A DNA stretch of 64,000 nucleotides, from assembly GCA_016713425.1 (NCBI GenBank), contig JADJPE010000005.1:2666001-2730000 (forward strand), given 5' to 3'. The DNA comes from Deltaproteobacteria bacterium (GTDB lineage: Bacteria; Myxococcota; Kuafuiibacteriia; Kuafuiibacteriales; Kuafuiibacteriaceae). The position numbers were made by a program, and so were the translations under genes. Shown in pieces: positions 17,201 to 25,953 of the stretch. Numbering within the stretch: position 1 is the stretch's first letter; every line of letters starts with the position of its first letter. Below the pieces are notes generated by a model. That model made no database searches. It worked only from the letters and a program-made list of their open reading frames with translations, and was not told the origin of the DNA.

Positions 17201-19030
17201 CGATAGGGCAATCAATCGGCTTCGACTCACTATGCGTCGTCGATACCATGCCCGGAGCAGTCGGAGAACCGACGCAGGTGTGCGACGAGTCACATGTTGC
17301 GCGCAGTCTGGCCGGTTTGGAACGCCACAAGACGGGACTGCCGTTGAGTTCCGTAGCCTGCGCGCAGCGTTCAGACGTACCTCTCCCCCAGCGGACGAGC
17401 AGTGCGACCGCGCGGACAAGAAGCGCCGAGGCCCGGAGCGTGGGACCTTGGGTTGGTTTGTAGAGTCGATCAGAGATCGAGGGCGAGCTGAGGGGGATCT
17501 CGAGCGCATCGCGGCCGTCGCATCCGACCAAGAGTCGCTGCGACGTGACTCGATTCAGTCACCGCACCGATCGGCCTAAGTGGGCCGCCACACAACAAGC
17601 AGCGCTCTCCATCAATCGAATAGACGCGGGCCAACAGTTGGGCCCACGACATGCGACGTTTCTGAACCCGGGGCCTCATGTTCTCGATCGGGAAGGCGAG
17701 CTGAAGAACCGGTGCGGGCCTTGGAACAATCGCGCGCCGCACTTTCGAGGCCGAGGCCAGAACTCCCGCATAGCGAACCTGATGCTGCGCCGGGGAGGAA
17801 CGAGCCACGCGAGGCGCCTCAGAAACTGAACCGGTGATAGAACGATCGCACCCTGGCCGTTCTTCGCTGGACGACGAAGCGTCAGCCGAACTCGGCCATC
17901 ATCGGTCATGCGAAGTTGACCTTCGGCGAAAGGCGGACGGGCCGCATATAGGCAGAGCCTTTCTCGTCCTCGTCGATCGCCTTGGGCAACACGAACCTGA
18001 GCATGAACACTGAATCCACCACACTCGATCGCCGTGGACTTGACGTCCACGATGCGACTTGGCGACAGCATCGATGGCTCCGCGAGGCCCCGCACATACC
18101 AGCGCTCCACGGGTGTCAGCGATGCTTCCTCAAGAGCGTCCGACTCGCTTCGGAGATATCCGCTCTTCGCGAGAAATTTCTCCATCTTCTTGAAGACCCT
18201 TTGGGCCAACGAAAGAAGGTCTCGATTCGTTGGGGCTGGGCATTCGACGAAACGGGGACCCTCTTCTTCGTTCGCAAAGACTCCGTCGAGAACGAGCACA
18301 TGAAGATGGGGTGAGATGTTCAGGGTCTTCGTGAATCGCTGAATGAAGGTGACTGCGCCGCATTTCGGTCCTGTGAGACCCTGACATCGAGCCCAGTCGG
18401 TCAGTTGCTCAAAGATCGCCCGAACGAAAAAGTTCACCATCTTCGCCAAGACTTCTCGTTTGCACGCGAGAAGACCGCGCAGTTCGAACGGCGGGCTCAG
18501 CACGTATTGCCGCAGCGCGACATCGGGCAGCACGTCATCGACGAGATGGGCCGCCGTCTCCTGCATCCGTCGTGCACCGCAGCTCGGACAAATCGCCCGC
18601 CCCTTGCACGAAAAGGCCACAGCATGCTCACGCTGGCATCGGTCGCAGAAAAGAAGGACGAACCCGCGTTCCAAGATCCCGCAGTCGAGGAATCGTTCAA
18701 ACTCTTTGCGGACAAATGTCGGCAACCCGGACTCGGGGGAATCTGGGTCCTCAAAACTTTCGACAAACTCGTCAAAGTGGGTCGAGACGAGGCGATGCAG
18801 GATTCCCGACTCCGGTTTTCGTGGTTTGTATTCCGAAACCGCTTGCGCGCACACAACGCGCCATGAGCTCGTTTCATGCCGTCACGGAAGGCCTCGGCAA
18901 TGGCGCTCGTTTGTTCGTGTCTTCGTCGAATTTCGGACTTCCTCGCTGCGCTGACGGACAAGCTCATGCCCACGTTGGCTGCGACTCGCAAGCGTGGTTT
19001 CGTCCCCAACGAGCTCGATGCCGCCGCGTA
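17201..19030 (-). mobile_element. IS91-like element, copy C (longest form)
   Basis: This 1830-bp copy runs from CGATAGGGCAATCAATCGGC to GATGCCGCCGCGTA. The same far end is reached by the copy at 34446-36296, so these define the full-length element. It carries one transposase on the minus strand, with its stop codon near the constant end. Confidence 0.85.
17470..18854 (-). pseudogene. IS91-family (Y2/HUH-type) transposase, two frames
   Basis: The protein starts MCAQAVSEYKPRKPESGI and has the zinc-binding block LFCDRCQREHAVAFSCKGRA followed by ICPSCGARR. It continues with the HUH-like NISPHLHVLVLDGVF and the Y2 region. The first frame (18854 to 17676) loses register at GGGG 17792-17795 (plus strand), and the conserved C-terminal block MSWAQLLARVYSIDGERCLLC is in the next frame (to 17470). 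With one more G, as at 20962-20966, the frame is continuous. So it is either a pseudogene or made by frameshifting; I favour pseudogene. Confidence 0.75.
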
Positions 19031-19390
19031 GGTCATCGTCCGGGTTGCGGAAGTGCTCGGCACCGGTGAGCGGGAGGAATCACGCAGGGCCGCGGCTTCT
19101 CTCTTTCTGTCTCCCGGATGCGGGCGTCCCGCGCCGGGACTTCGTTCGCGGCGCTCCGCTGGGTCGGCGCCCCCGGGCGTGAAGCCGGACTCGTCGCCGG
19201 GTTGCTCTTGTGGGCGCTTGAGTTGGCCACCAAAGCAGACGCCTTGGCGAGTAGCTCCGTGTCGCCGTCGAAGCTCGACGAAGCCGGGCGCGGTTCGAAC
19301 CCGCAGCTCACGCCCTAGAGGGAGAGACCACACGCCCATCGAATGAGGCCGATCAGCGTGTTGAACTGCGACGTCTGATTCGACGTCAAA
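19031..19390. other. Gap without a supported gene
   Basis: The 360 bp after copy C contain only low-quality frames. A GGTTCGAACCC stretch near 19295 resembles a tRNA T-loop, but no tRNA cloverleaf could be built around it on either strand. Confidence 0.5.
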
Positions 19391-20103
19391 TCACGGAACT
19401 GGAATGTCGAGGTCACAGACGCCCAGGGTGTCGTAGCATTTGCTTTCCACGCAAAAGCCGGGTTGCTCGCATTCCTCATCGCGATCGCAATCACGCCGTG
19501 CGCAGACGAGAGCCGCGCACTCAAACTGGGAGGGACACCCGGAGTTGTCGGAACATGGGATCACTTGGCAGTGCGCGTCGGTGTCACAGAATTGGCCGGT
19601 GAGGCAGTCTCCATCGTTCACACAGCCGGCGACGCAGATCTTCTGAAACACCCCACAGCCGCACGGCCCCTCGTGTCGGCACGAAAAGCCGGAGCCACAG
19701 TCTAGGTCGTTCTCGCATTCGTCCTCGAGATCCCAGCAGAAACCACAAATGCCTGTCGGAAAACCATCTGGATCTGTGCTCCGCTTGGCAGGCGTACGAA
19801 CAATCTACGACCGACTTTTCCGGGATCGATCGCCCAACCGGGCCGCACCTTGCTTGATCGCTACCGCACGGGCTCGCAGCCCTTGATCGTCGAATCGGGG
19901 ACCCGATCGCAGTCCGAGTTCGACGGGCACGCCGCGAGAGAGACATTTCGCAGATCAGAATGCAGCAGGATGGGGTCGCTGGCGGAGCTGGGCGCCGAGC
20001 CCAGGCTGCGAGCGACCGCGGGCTCAGCTTGAGTCGGCGTTCGAACTGGCCGATCCTTACGCGGATGAGCGAAGACATCATGAGGCTGCAGCTCGACCTC
20101 CAC
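19391..20103 (-). pseudogene. Cys-rich secreted protein, broken
   Basis: The downstream part is strongly Cys-rich (CVNDGDCLTGQFCDTDAHC, CPSQFECAALVC, ECEQPGFCVESKC), a pattern frequent in exported myxobacterial proteins. It extends upstream in frame through GICGFCWDLEDECENDLDC. The part before that (NVSLAACPSNSDCDRVPDS and upstream) lies in another frame after a TAG at about 19858. At least one frameshift and one stop therefore separate the pieces. The 5' end is lost towards the IS91-like copy at 20351. Confidence 0.45.
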
Positions 20104-20350
20104 CGAGATGCCTTCGCCTGGCCGAATCTCTGGGCCCTGGTGGACGCCACCGGCATGCTGGAGCCGGCGTTCGTCAGCTCGCCGACGCTGGCCAGAGGCG
20201 AGGACTTCAGCGCCGTACCGTTGACCGACTCGGTCACCTCACCGCGCGACTGCTCGAGCCCATCAAGACGAGCCACCAGGTGTCCCGATGAGGGTGCGCC
20301 GCACCCGAGCTGTTTTGTTGCGAATTGTTGCGCGTCGACCATCGGCGGGT

Positions 20351-21497
20351 CGATAGGGCAATCAATCGGCTTCGACTATGCCCGGAGCGGTCGATAGGGC
20401 AATCAATCGGCTTCGACTATGCCCGGAGCAGTCGGAGAACTGACGCAGATGTGCGACGAGTCACATGTTGCGCGCATTCTGGCCGGTTTGGAACGGCACA
20501 AGACTGGACTGCCGTTGAGTTCCGTAGCCTGCGCGCAGCGTTCAGACGTACCTCTCCCCAGCGGACGAGCAGCGCGACCGCGCGGACAAGAAGCGCCGAG
20601 CCCCGGAGCTTGGGCCCTTCGGTTGGTTTGTGGAGTCGATCAGAGATCGAGGGTGAGCTGAGGGGGATCTCGAGCGCATCGCGGCCGTCGCATCCGACCA
20701 AGAGTCGCTGCGACGTGACTCGATTCAGTCACCGCACCGATCGGCCTAAGTGGGCCGCCACACAACAAGCAGCGCTCTCCATCAATCGAATAGACGCGGG
20801 CCAACAGTTGGGCCCACGACATGCGACGTTTCTGAACCCGGGGCCTCATGTTCTCGATCGGGAAGGCGAGCTGAAGAACCGGTGCGGGCCTTGGAACAAT
20901 CGCGCGCCGCACTTTCGAGGCCGAAGCCAGAACGCCCGCGTAGCGAACCTGATGCTGCGCCGGGGGAGGAACGAGCCACGCGAGGCGTCTCAGAAACTGA
21001 ACCGGTGATAGAACGATCGCACCCTGGCCGTTCTTCGCTGGACGACGAAGCGTCAGTCGAACTCGGCCATCATCGGTCATGCGAAGTTGATCTTCGGCGA
21101 AGGGCGGACGAGCCGCATATAGGCAGAGCCTTTCTCGTCCTCGTCGATCGCCTCGGGCAACACGAACCTGAGCATGAACACTAAATCCACCACACGCGAT
21201 CGCCGTGGACCTGACGTCCGCGATGCGACTTGGCGACAGCATCGATGGCTCCGCGAGGCCGCGCACATACCAGCGCTCCACGGGTGTCAGCGATGCTTCC
21301 TCAAGAGCGTCCGACGCGCTTCGGATATATCCGCGCTTCGCGATAAATTTCTCCATCTTCTTGAAAACGCTTTGGGCTAACGAGAGAAGGTCTCGATTCG
21401 TTGGGGCTGGGCATTCGACGAAACGGGGACCCTCTTCTTCGTTCGCGAAGACGCCGTCGAGAACGAGCACATGAAGATGGGGTGAGATGTTCAGGGT
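20351..21497 (-). mobile_element. IS91-like element, copy D with tandem end
   Basis: The terminus occurs twice (20351 and 20392), then the element runs to 21497 where it joins a lipoprotein gene. It is almost identical to 34446-35591, including the duplicated end, which marks the two as close relatives. It has GGGGG at 20962-20966 where the other copies have GGGG, so its transposase C-terminal frame is open. Confidence 0.85.
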
Positions 21498-22850
21498 GCC
21501 ACCGACGTCTAGAAAGAACTTCGAGTTGTAGCGATCGAACAGTCCACGACTGGAGCCCCCCGCGTTGGCCCAGTCGGCGCGAAGAGAGATCCACCGAGTC
21601 TCTGAGCGACTCCTCATCCAGCGCACCTGGAACTGCTTTGCGCCCGAAGCACCGAACCGCGGGTTCTCTGAAACAAGAAATGCGGAGGGGTTCGGTGTCG
21701 TGGCTTCGTATGAATCTGCGACGTCGGTCTCCGACCCGGCCACGCGAACGAGGGGGAAACGAAATGCCAACGCGCCGTCGGCGTCGTCGAGCAGCCACAA
21801 CCCGGACGTAGGATACGCGCTGCACAACTGCCCGCTGCTCTCTGCGGCGGCGCACGCGGTGTTGTCGGCCGAGGAGCGGCTAACCGACTGTGCAAGCTGG
21901 CCGGTCTTGGTCACGTAGACCCCAGAAAAACCCACGCTGGGCAACGACGCGGGCAACGACCCACCGCCCCCAAAGAGATCTTGGGAGTCCCAGCTGGTCA
22001 TCTGGTAGATCTTGAACGCATTGCCCTCCCAGCGCGCGTTAAAAAGCTGCGTCGTCGGTCCGATCGACCCATCGGCGAACGTCTTGTCGACGTACTTGTC
22101 GTAGGAAACAATCGGACGGTTGTTGGCATCAAAAGACAGCCGGAATCGAGAATTGAGAAGTCCGCCGCCAATCTCGATCGGGTCGATCGAGACCAAAGAC
22201 GCGGGCGTAATCGGTAGGCTCAGCTGTTGGCCGCACATGTTGGACCAAGTCTTCATGTCTCGGCTTCTCATGATCGACACGGTGTGGTTCGTGGCCGCAT
22301 CCGAAGTCCATCGCCACATCCAAGCGACGTACACCCAATCGTCGGCAACGGCCTGCTGAAAATCGGTGTGGTACGCGTTGTTGGGCGTGCGCATTTCGCG
22401 GGCGGGCTGACAACCGGTCGAAGTGGCAAAGACGCCGACATCCGGCGGGCGCTCGAGCCCACTGTCCAGACCGACCAAAGCGTCTGATTCGCCGCCGGCG
22501 TCGAGCGTCGTCCCCACATCCGGCCGGCTCCCCGCGTCCGCGACATTCCCGCTGTCGGGCCTTGGCCCAACGTCCATCGTTGTTCCAGCGTCCAGCGCAA
22601 CCTCGGCATCCCACGCAACGCCCGTGTCCGCCTGCAGGGCAGCGTCCAAGTCGACGGCACCATCCGCCGCAGTCCCAGCGTCCGACATCATTCCAGCGTC
22701 GAACGCGACCGTGCCAGTGTCCTGCCCAGCGCCGGTGTCCCCCCCGATTTCAACACCGAAATCGGCGCCCGCCAGTCTATCCACGGGGGCGCCTCCACAC
22801 CCAAGTTGAACTGCCATCGCACCAAGCAGCACAAGAAGCAGTTTGGTCAT
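20640..22850 (-). CDS. Lipoprotein fused in frame to an IS91 transposase tail
   Basis: The 736-residue frame starts with a lipoprotein signal (MTKLLLVLLGAMAVQLGCGG) and a long Asp/Ala/Gly/Thr-rich linker of DAG-type repeats (residues about 30-130). A globular domain (about 145-450) follows, rich in VYVAWMWRWTS / SRDMKTWSN / NNRPIVSYDKY elements that suggest a BNR-like beta-propeller. At base 21497 it changes abruptly into TLNISPHLHVLVLDGVFANE, the C-terminal half of the IS91 transposase, which stays in frame to the stop at 20640. The normal C-terminus of the lipoprotein is lost. Whether the chimera is expressed or stable is unknown. Confidence 0.65.
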   Translation of the reverse strand: MTKLLLVLLGAMAVQLGCGGAPVDRLAGADFGVEIGGDTGAGQDTGTVAFDAGMMSDAGTAADGAVDLDAALQADTGVAWDAEVALDAGTTMDVGPRPDSGNVADAGSRPDVGTTLDAGGESDALVGLDSGLERPPDVGVFATSTGCQPAREMRTPNNAYHTDFQQAVADDWVYVAWMWRWTSDAATNHTVSIMRSRDMKTWSNMCGQQLSLPITPASLVSIDPIEIGGGLLNSRFRLSFDANNRPIVSYDKYVDKTFADGSIGPTTQLFNARWEGNAFKIYQMTSWDSQDLFGGGGSLPASLPSVGFSGVYVTKTGQLAQSVSRSSADNTACAAAESSGQLCSAYPTSGLWLLDDADGALAFRFPLVRVAGSETDVADSYEATTPNPSAFLVSENPRFGASGAKQFQVRWMRSRSETRWISLRADWANAGGSSRGLFDRYNSKFFLDVGGTLNISPHLHVLVLDGVFANEEEGPRFVECPAPTNRDLLSLAQSVFKKMEKFIAKRGYIRSASDALEEASLTPVERWYVRGLAEPSMLSPSRIADVRSTAIACGGFSVHAQVRVARGDRRGRERLCLYAARPPFAEDQLRMTDDGRVRLTLRRPAKNGQGAIVLSPVQFLRRLAWLVPPPAQHQVRYAGVLASASKVRRAIVPRPAPVLQLAFPIENMRPRVQKRRMSWAQLLARVYSIDGERCLLCGGPLRPIGAVTESSHVAATLGRMRRPRCARDPPQLTLDL

Positions 22851-23141
22851 GGGTGAACGCTACTCCAACACAAACCTGGGGATAAGCGCTTGTCGATCGT
22901 GACCATCAAGGAAGCGAAGAGCCGTGCTGTCGATCACCCCATTCCGAGGCAGAAGCGCTGGATTTCAAGGATGTCTGAACCAGCGTTCGATGATGACCTC
23001 CACCCGCGAGCCGGCCATCATCATTCTTGCCGCCACCAACTCGGAGTTCGATGGCCTCGGTTCGATGGAATGGGTGCCCGGCTACGCGCTCAGCCTTCAT
23101 CTCGCTGGCGAGTGACGCCGCCCCATGATAGTCCAACGATT

Positions 23142-23357
23142 GTGGCACCAGAAACTCAGGAACTGAGAGAGGTTTTCGAGCACTTCGACCGAGACGGAAA
23201 CGGAACGATCGATCCGGCTGAGCTGAAGGCGCTTCTCGAAGCGCTGGGAGGAGGGTTCACGGACGAGGAAGTGCGCATCGGACTGAAGGAAATTGATCGC
23301 AACGGGAACGGAAAGATCGAGTTCTCGGAGTTCGCGCGGTGGTGGACCGCTCGGTAG
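23142..23357 (+). CDS. Small EF-hand calcium-binding protein
   Basis: Starting from GTG 23142 the product has 71 residues with two canonical EF-hand loops, DRDGNGTIDPAE and DRNGNGKIEFSE, each with Asp/Asn/Asp-Gly-Ile-Glu spacing. This matches a calmodulin-like two-hand module that binds two Ca2+. No signal peptide is seen, so it should be cytosolic. The frame is open upstream to 22890, but those residues have no EF-hand character and cross a likely promoter region. The start codon is therefore uncertain. Confidence 0.7.
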   Translation: MAPETQELREVFEHFDRDGNGTIDPAELKALLEALGGGFTDEEVRIGLKEIDRNGNGKIEFSEFARWWTAR

Positions 23358-23568
23358 CAAGCCCACCCACTTCCATCAAACGCAGACGACGACAACCCCG
23401 GGGGCGTCCGGGCAACAGAACACAGAGCGACCGGCCCCGAAGTAAACAAACGCTTACCATAGCCGACGCGTCGGACTCAAGGACTAGTCTTCCCCCGTCG
23501 AACGTGCCATCTCCTCTGGCGAAGCTCGCCGCCGAAAATGGAATGCGCAGCGAGACACGGGGGATCGG
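23358..23568 (+). promoter_or_regulatory. Upstream region of the nos operon with a 12-bp palindrome
   Basis: The 211 bp before the first NosZ gene contain the perfect palindrome CCGACGCGTCGG (23463-23474) and the 8-bp palindrome GACTAGTC about 15 bp further on. I do not see a clear FNR/NnrR-type TTGAT-N4-ATCAA box. A regulator binding the 12-bp palindrome is a guess. The start ATG 23569 is preceded by a purine-rich CGGGGGATCGG stretch. Confidence 0.35.
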
Positions 23569-25953
23569 ATGAAGACAAAATGCGCCGCGTGCGCGGTGTC
23601 CACCACGACGAGAGGACGAACAAATGTCGCGATGACGGCGGGCGTCGTCGTGACGGCCAGCCTGACCGTGATGATGTCGGGATGTTTCGAAGAAGACCGA
23701 AAGGTCAAACAAGAGCCGGAGAAGACCGTCGCAACCGAGGCTTCGGGTGGGTTGTTTGACGTCGCCAAGTCGCGGGGTCTCAAAGAAGAGGACCTTGCGG
23801 CAGCACTTAAAACCTTCGTTCCGACCGGGGCTCGCGATGCCTATGTTGGCATGCTGACGGGCGGAACCTCTGGACGCCTGGTCGTCTTTGGAATGCCTTC
23901 GATGCGCGTTCTCAAGATCGTTGGAATCTTCACCCCGGAGCCCTGGCAGGGCTTCGGTTACGACGACGAATCGCGCGCGTTGCTGGAATCGAGCGCCCGC
24001 GAGGACGTGGAATACGGCTTTGGTGAGAGTGGACTTCCGGCGCTTTCGGAGACGGCCGGCGTCTACGACGGCGTCGCCCTCTTCGCGGCGGATGCGGCCC
24101 ACGGGCGCGTCGGAGTCATGCATCTTGACGACTTCGAAACGAAGCAGGTCGTCACCAACCCGTTCTTCCTGACGTCCCATCCGGACGTCGCCGTCACGCC
24201 GGGGACCGAGTACGTCATTCAAACCACCGCCGCACCGGAGCTGCCGGCGAGCGAGTGGGCACCGGTGAACGCGGCCCTTGCGGCGAGACTCCGCGGCGGC
24301 GTCACCTTCTGGCGGTTTCAGCGGGGAGAGACACCGTCTTCCAATCGAATCGAGGCGAAGGGATCCTTCGCGGTCGAGCTTCCTCCCTACGTGCAGGGTG
24401 AGAGCGACAGCGGAAAGGGCACGTCGTCCGGTTGGGTCTTCACCATCGGCGCATGCCGCGGCAAGGGGGTCGTCCCCGGCGTCGATGAGACGTGCGGAAC
24501 CGCGTCCGTTCCGTCGGTGCTTCACGTCATCAACCTCGAAGCGGCCCAGAAGCTGGCCGCATCGACGGCGTCCCGAGATGTGACGGACGACGTCGCGCGT
24601 GTTTCGCTCGCTCGCGCGGTGCAGGGACAGGCTCTCGGGCAAGTGGCGCTTCCTCCCGGTCCCACGAGCCTTTCCATCGCGCCGGATGGGCAACGCGCGC
24701 TTGTCACGTTCGGCTTCGGAACAAGCATCACGGTGCTCGACCTCGCCCAGCTGAAGTCCGTCGACTGGAGCTCAGCACCACCGGATGATTTCGGCGTACC
24801 TACGCTGCCGGCCGGCGCGCTCGGAGCTCAGAACATCGAGGTCGGTGGGCCCACGGCGGACGCCGCTTTCTCCAAAGCGGGTCACGCCTACGTTTCCGTC
24901 GTCGAGCCCGGTCGGTTGGTTCGACTCGACCTAGCGCGCCGCGCGATCTCGACGCACCTCGACCTCGGCTTCAGCGGCGGGCGACTGCTCATTCCGGGGG
25001 GCGACAGCGCAGCCCCAACCGGCGCCTACGCCGTCGTCATGAACACGCAACCGCACGGTCGATTCGTTTCGGTCGGGCCCGTCACCGGTCTCAATCCGCA
25101 CTTGGTCGACATCTCGGAAACCAAACTCGTGTCGCTATACGATATGTCCGTTCCCCAAGCCTCTGGCTTGGCAGGGGTCGCCATGCCCGCGCCGGAAGAC
25201 GCGGCGCTGATTCGCTATGCGCTGGGCACCGACACTCGATCGGGCGCGCTTTCGCCTTTTCGCACGATCCCCGGTCAGGAACGCGTCGAACGCAAGGGCA
25301 ACCGCGTCCACGTGTTCGGCACACTGATTCGAAGTCACCTGACTCCGGAGATCGTCGAGGTGGACGAAGGCGACGAGGTGACCTTTCACTTGACGAATCT
25401 CGAGCAAGCTCAAGACCAAACGCACGGCTTCACCGTCGGCACCTACAACGTTCACGGATCCTGGGAGCCGGGCAAGGTCGCATCGGTCACGTTCGTCGCC
25501 GACCAGCCCGGCGTCTTCCCTTACTACTGCACCGAGTTCTGCTCGGCCCTTCACCTGGAGATGATGGGCTATCTGTTGGTGAAGCCCAAAGGCTACAAAG
25601 CAACCGCCGAGGACTCGGCCGAAAAGCCAAGCTTCGATCCCGCGAAAATGAAGGAAGCCTACGAGGCCAAGATGAAGGTCATCACCGAGACTCAGGCGGT
25701 CATCGACAGTGTGGTGAAATGGCTGACGGACAACAAATACGAGCGCGACCCTCGGGCCGCCGCGTTGGTGAAGGACGCCGTCGCTCAGCTGGAACAGACC
25801 AAGGAGATCAAGCCAAAGATCGACGCGGCCGTCGCCGCCGCCGAGTGGCAGCAAGCGCTGCTCTGGGCCGAGCAATACTTTCAGTATCAAGTGAAATGCG
25901 CGGACGCCGGCCTGCGCGCAAAGAAGATCCTGTCCGAATCGGAGGCCCAGTAA
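23569..25953 (+). CDS. NosZ paralogue with intact CuA site but degenerate CuZ site (lipoprotein)
   Basis: This 794-residue protein aligns over its whole length with the following NosZ: propeller domain about 60-570, cupredoxin domain about 580-680. The cupredoxin domain has THGF (His619) and YYCTEFCSALHLEMMG (Cys654, Cys658, His662, Met665), the complete CuA ligand set with the same spacing as Pseudomonas stutzeri NosZ (His583 to Cys618, 35 residues). In the propeller the CuZ histidines are replaced: Gly155-Leu156 for HisHis, Thr366, Ala430, Arg472 and Leu534; only His204 remains. The N-terminus has a lipobox (MMSGC), so it should be membrane-anchored. After the CuA domain come about 120 mostly helical residues with no haem motif. 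Its stop overlaps the next start (TAATG), suggesting roughly equal synthesis. I infer an electron-entry subunit for the second protein; catalysis on its own looks impossible. Confidence 0.85.
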   Translation: MKTKCAACAVSTTTRGRTNVAMTAGVVVTASLTVMMSGCFEEDRKVKQEPEKTVATEASGGLFDVAKSRGLKEEDLAAALKTFVPTGARDAYVGMLTGGTSGRLVVFGMPSMRVLKIVGIFTPEPWQGFGYDDESRALLESSAREDVEYGFGESGLPALSETAGVYDGVALFAADAAHGRVGVMHLDDFETKQVVTNPFFLTSHPDVAVTPGTEYVIQTTAAPELPASEWAPVNAALAARLRGGVTFWRFQRGETPSSNRIEAKGSFAVELPPYVQGESDSGKGTSSGWVFTIGACRGKGVVPGVDETCGTASVPSVLHVINLEAAQKLAASTASRDVTDDVARVSLARAVQGQALGQVALPPGPTSLSIAPDGQRALVTFGFGTSITVLDLAQLKSVDWSSAPPDDFGVPTLPAGALGAQNIEVGGPTADAAFSKAGHAYVSVVEPGRLVRLDLARRAISTHLDLGFSGGRLLIPGGDSAAPTGAYAVVMNTQPHGRFVSVGPVTGLNPHLVDISETKLVSLYDMSVPQASGLAGVAMPAPEDAALIRYALGTDTRSGALSPFRTIPGQERVERKGNRVHVFGTLIRSHLTPEIVEVDEGDEVTFHLTNLEQAQDQTHGFTVGTYNVHGSWEPGKVASVTFVADQPGVFPYYCTEFCSALHLEMMGYLLVKPKGYKATAEDSAEKPSFDPAKMKEAYEAKMKVITETQAVIDSVVKWLTDNKYERDPRAAALVKDAVAQLEQTKEIKPKIDAAVAAAEWQQALLWAEQYFQYQVKCADAGLRAKKILSESEAQ

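Noticed and set aside
19280..19320. Possible tRNA end (GGTTCGAACCC)
   Set aside because: No D-arm, anticodon arm or acceptor stem could be built on either strand.
23257..24693. 478-residue minus-strand ORF over the nos start
   Set aside because: It is antisense to the EF-hand gene and the first NosZ, with Arg-rich shadow composition.
25719..25952. Longer start for the second NosZ (952 residues)
   Set aside because: The extra 78 residues overlap the end of the first NosZ in another frame and hide the signal peptide; ATG 25953 fits the TAATG coupling and the export signal.
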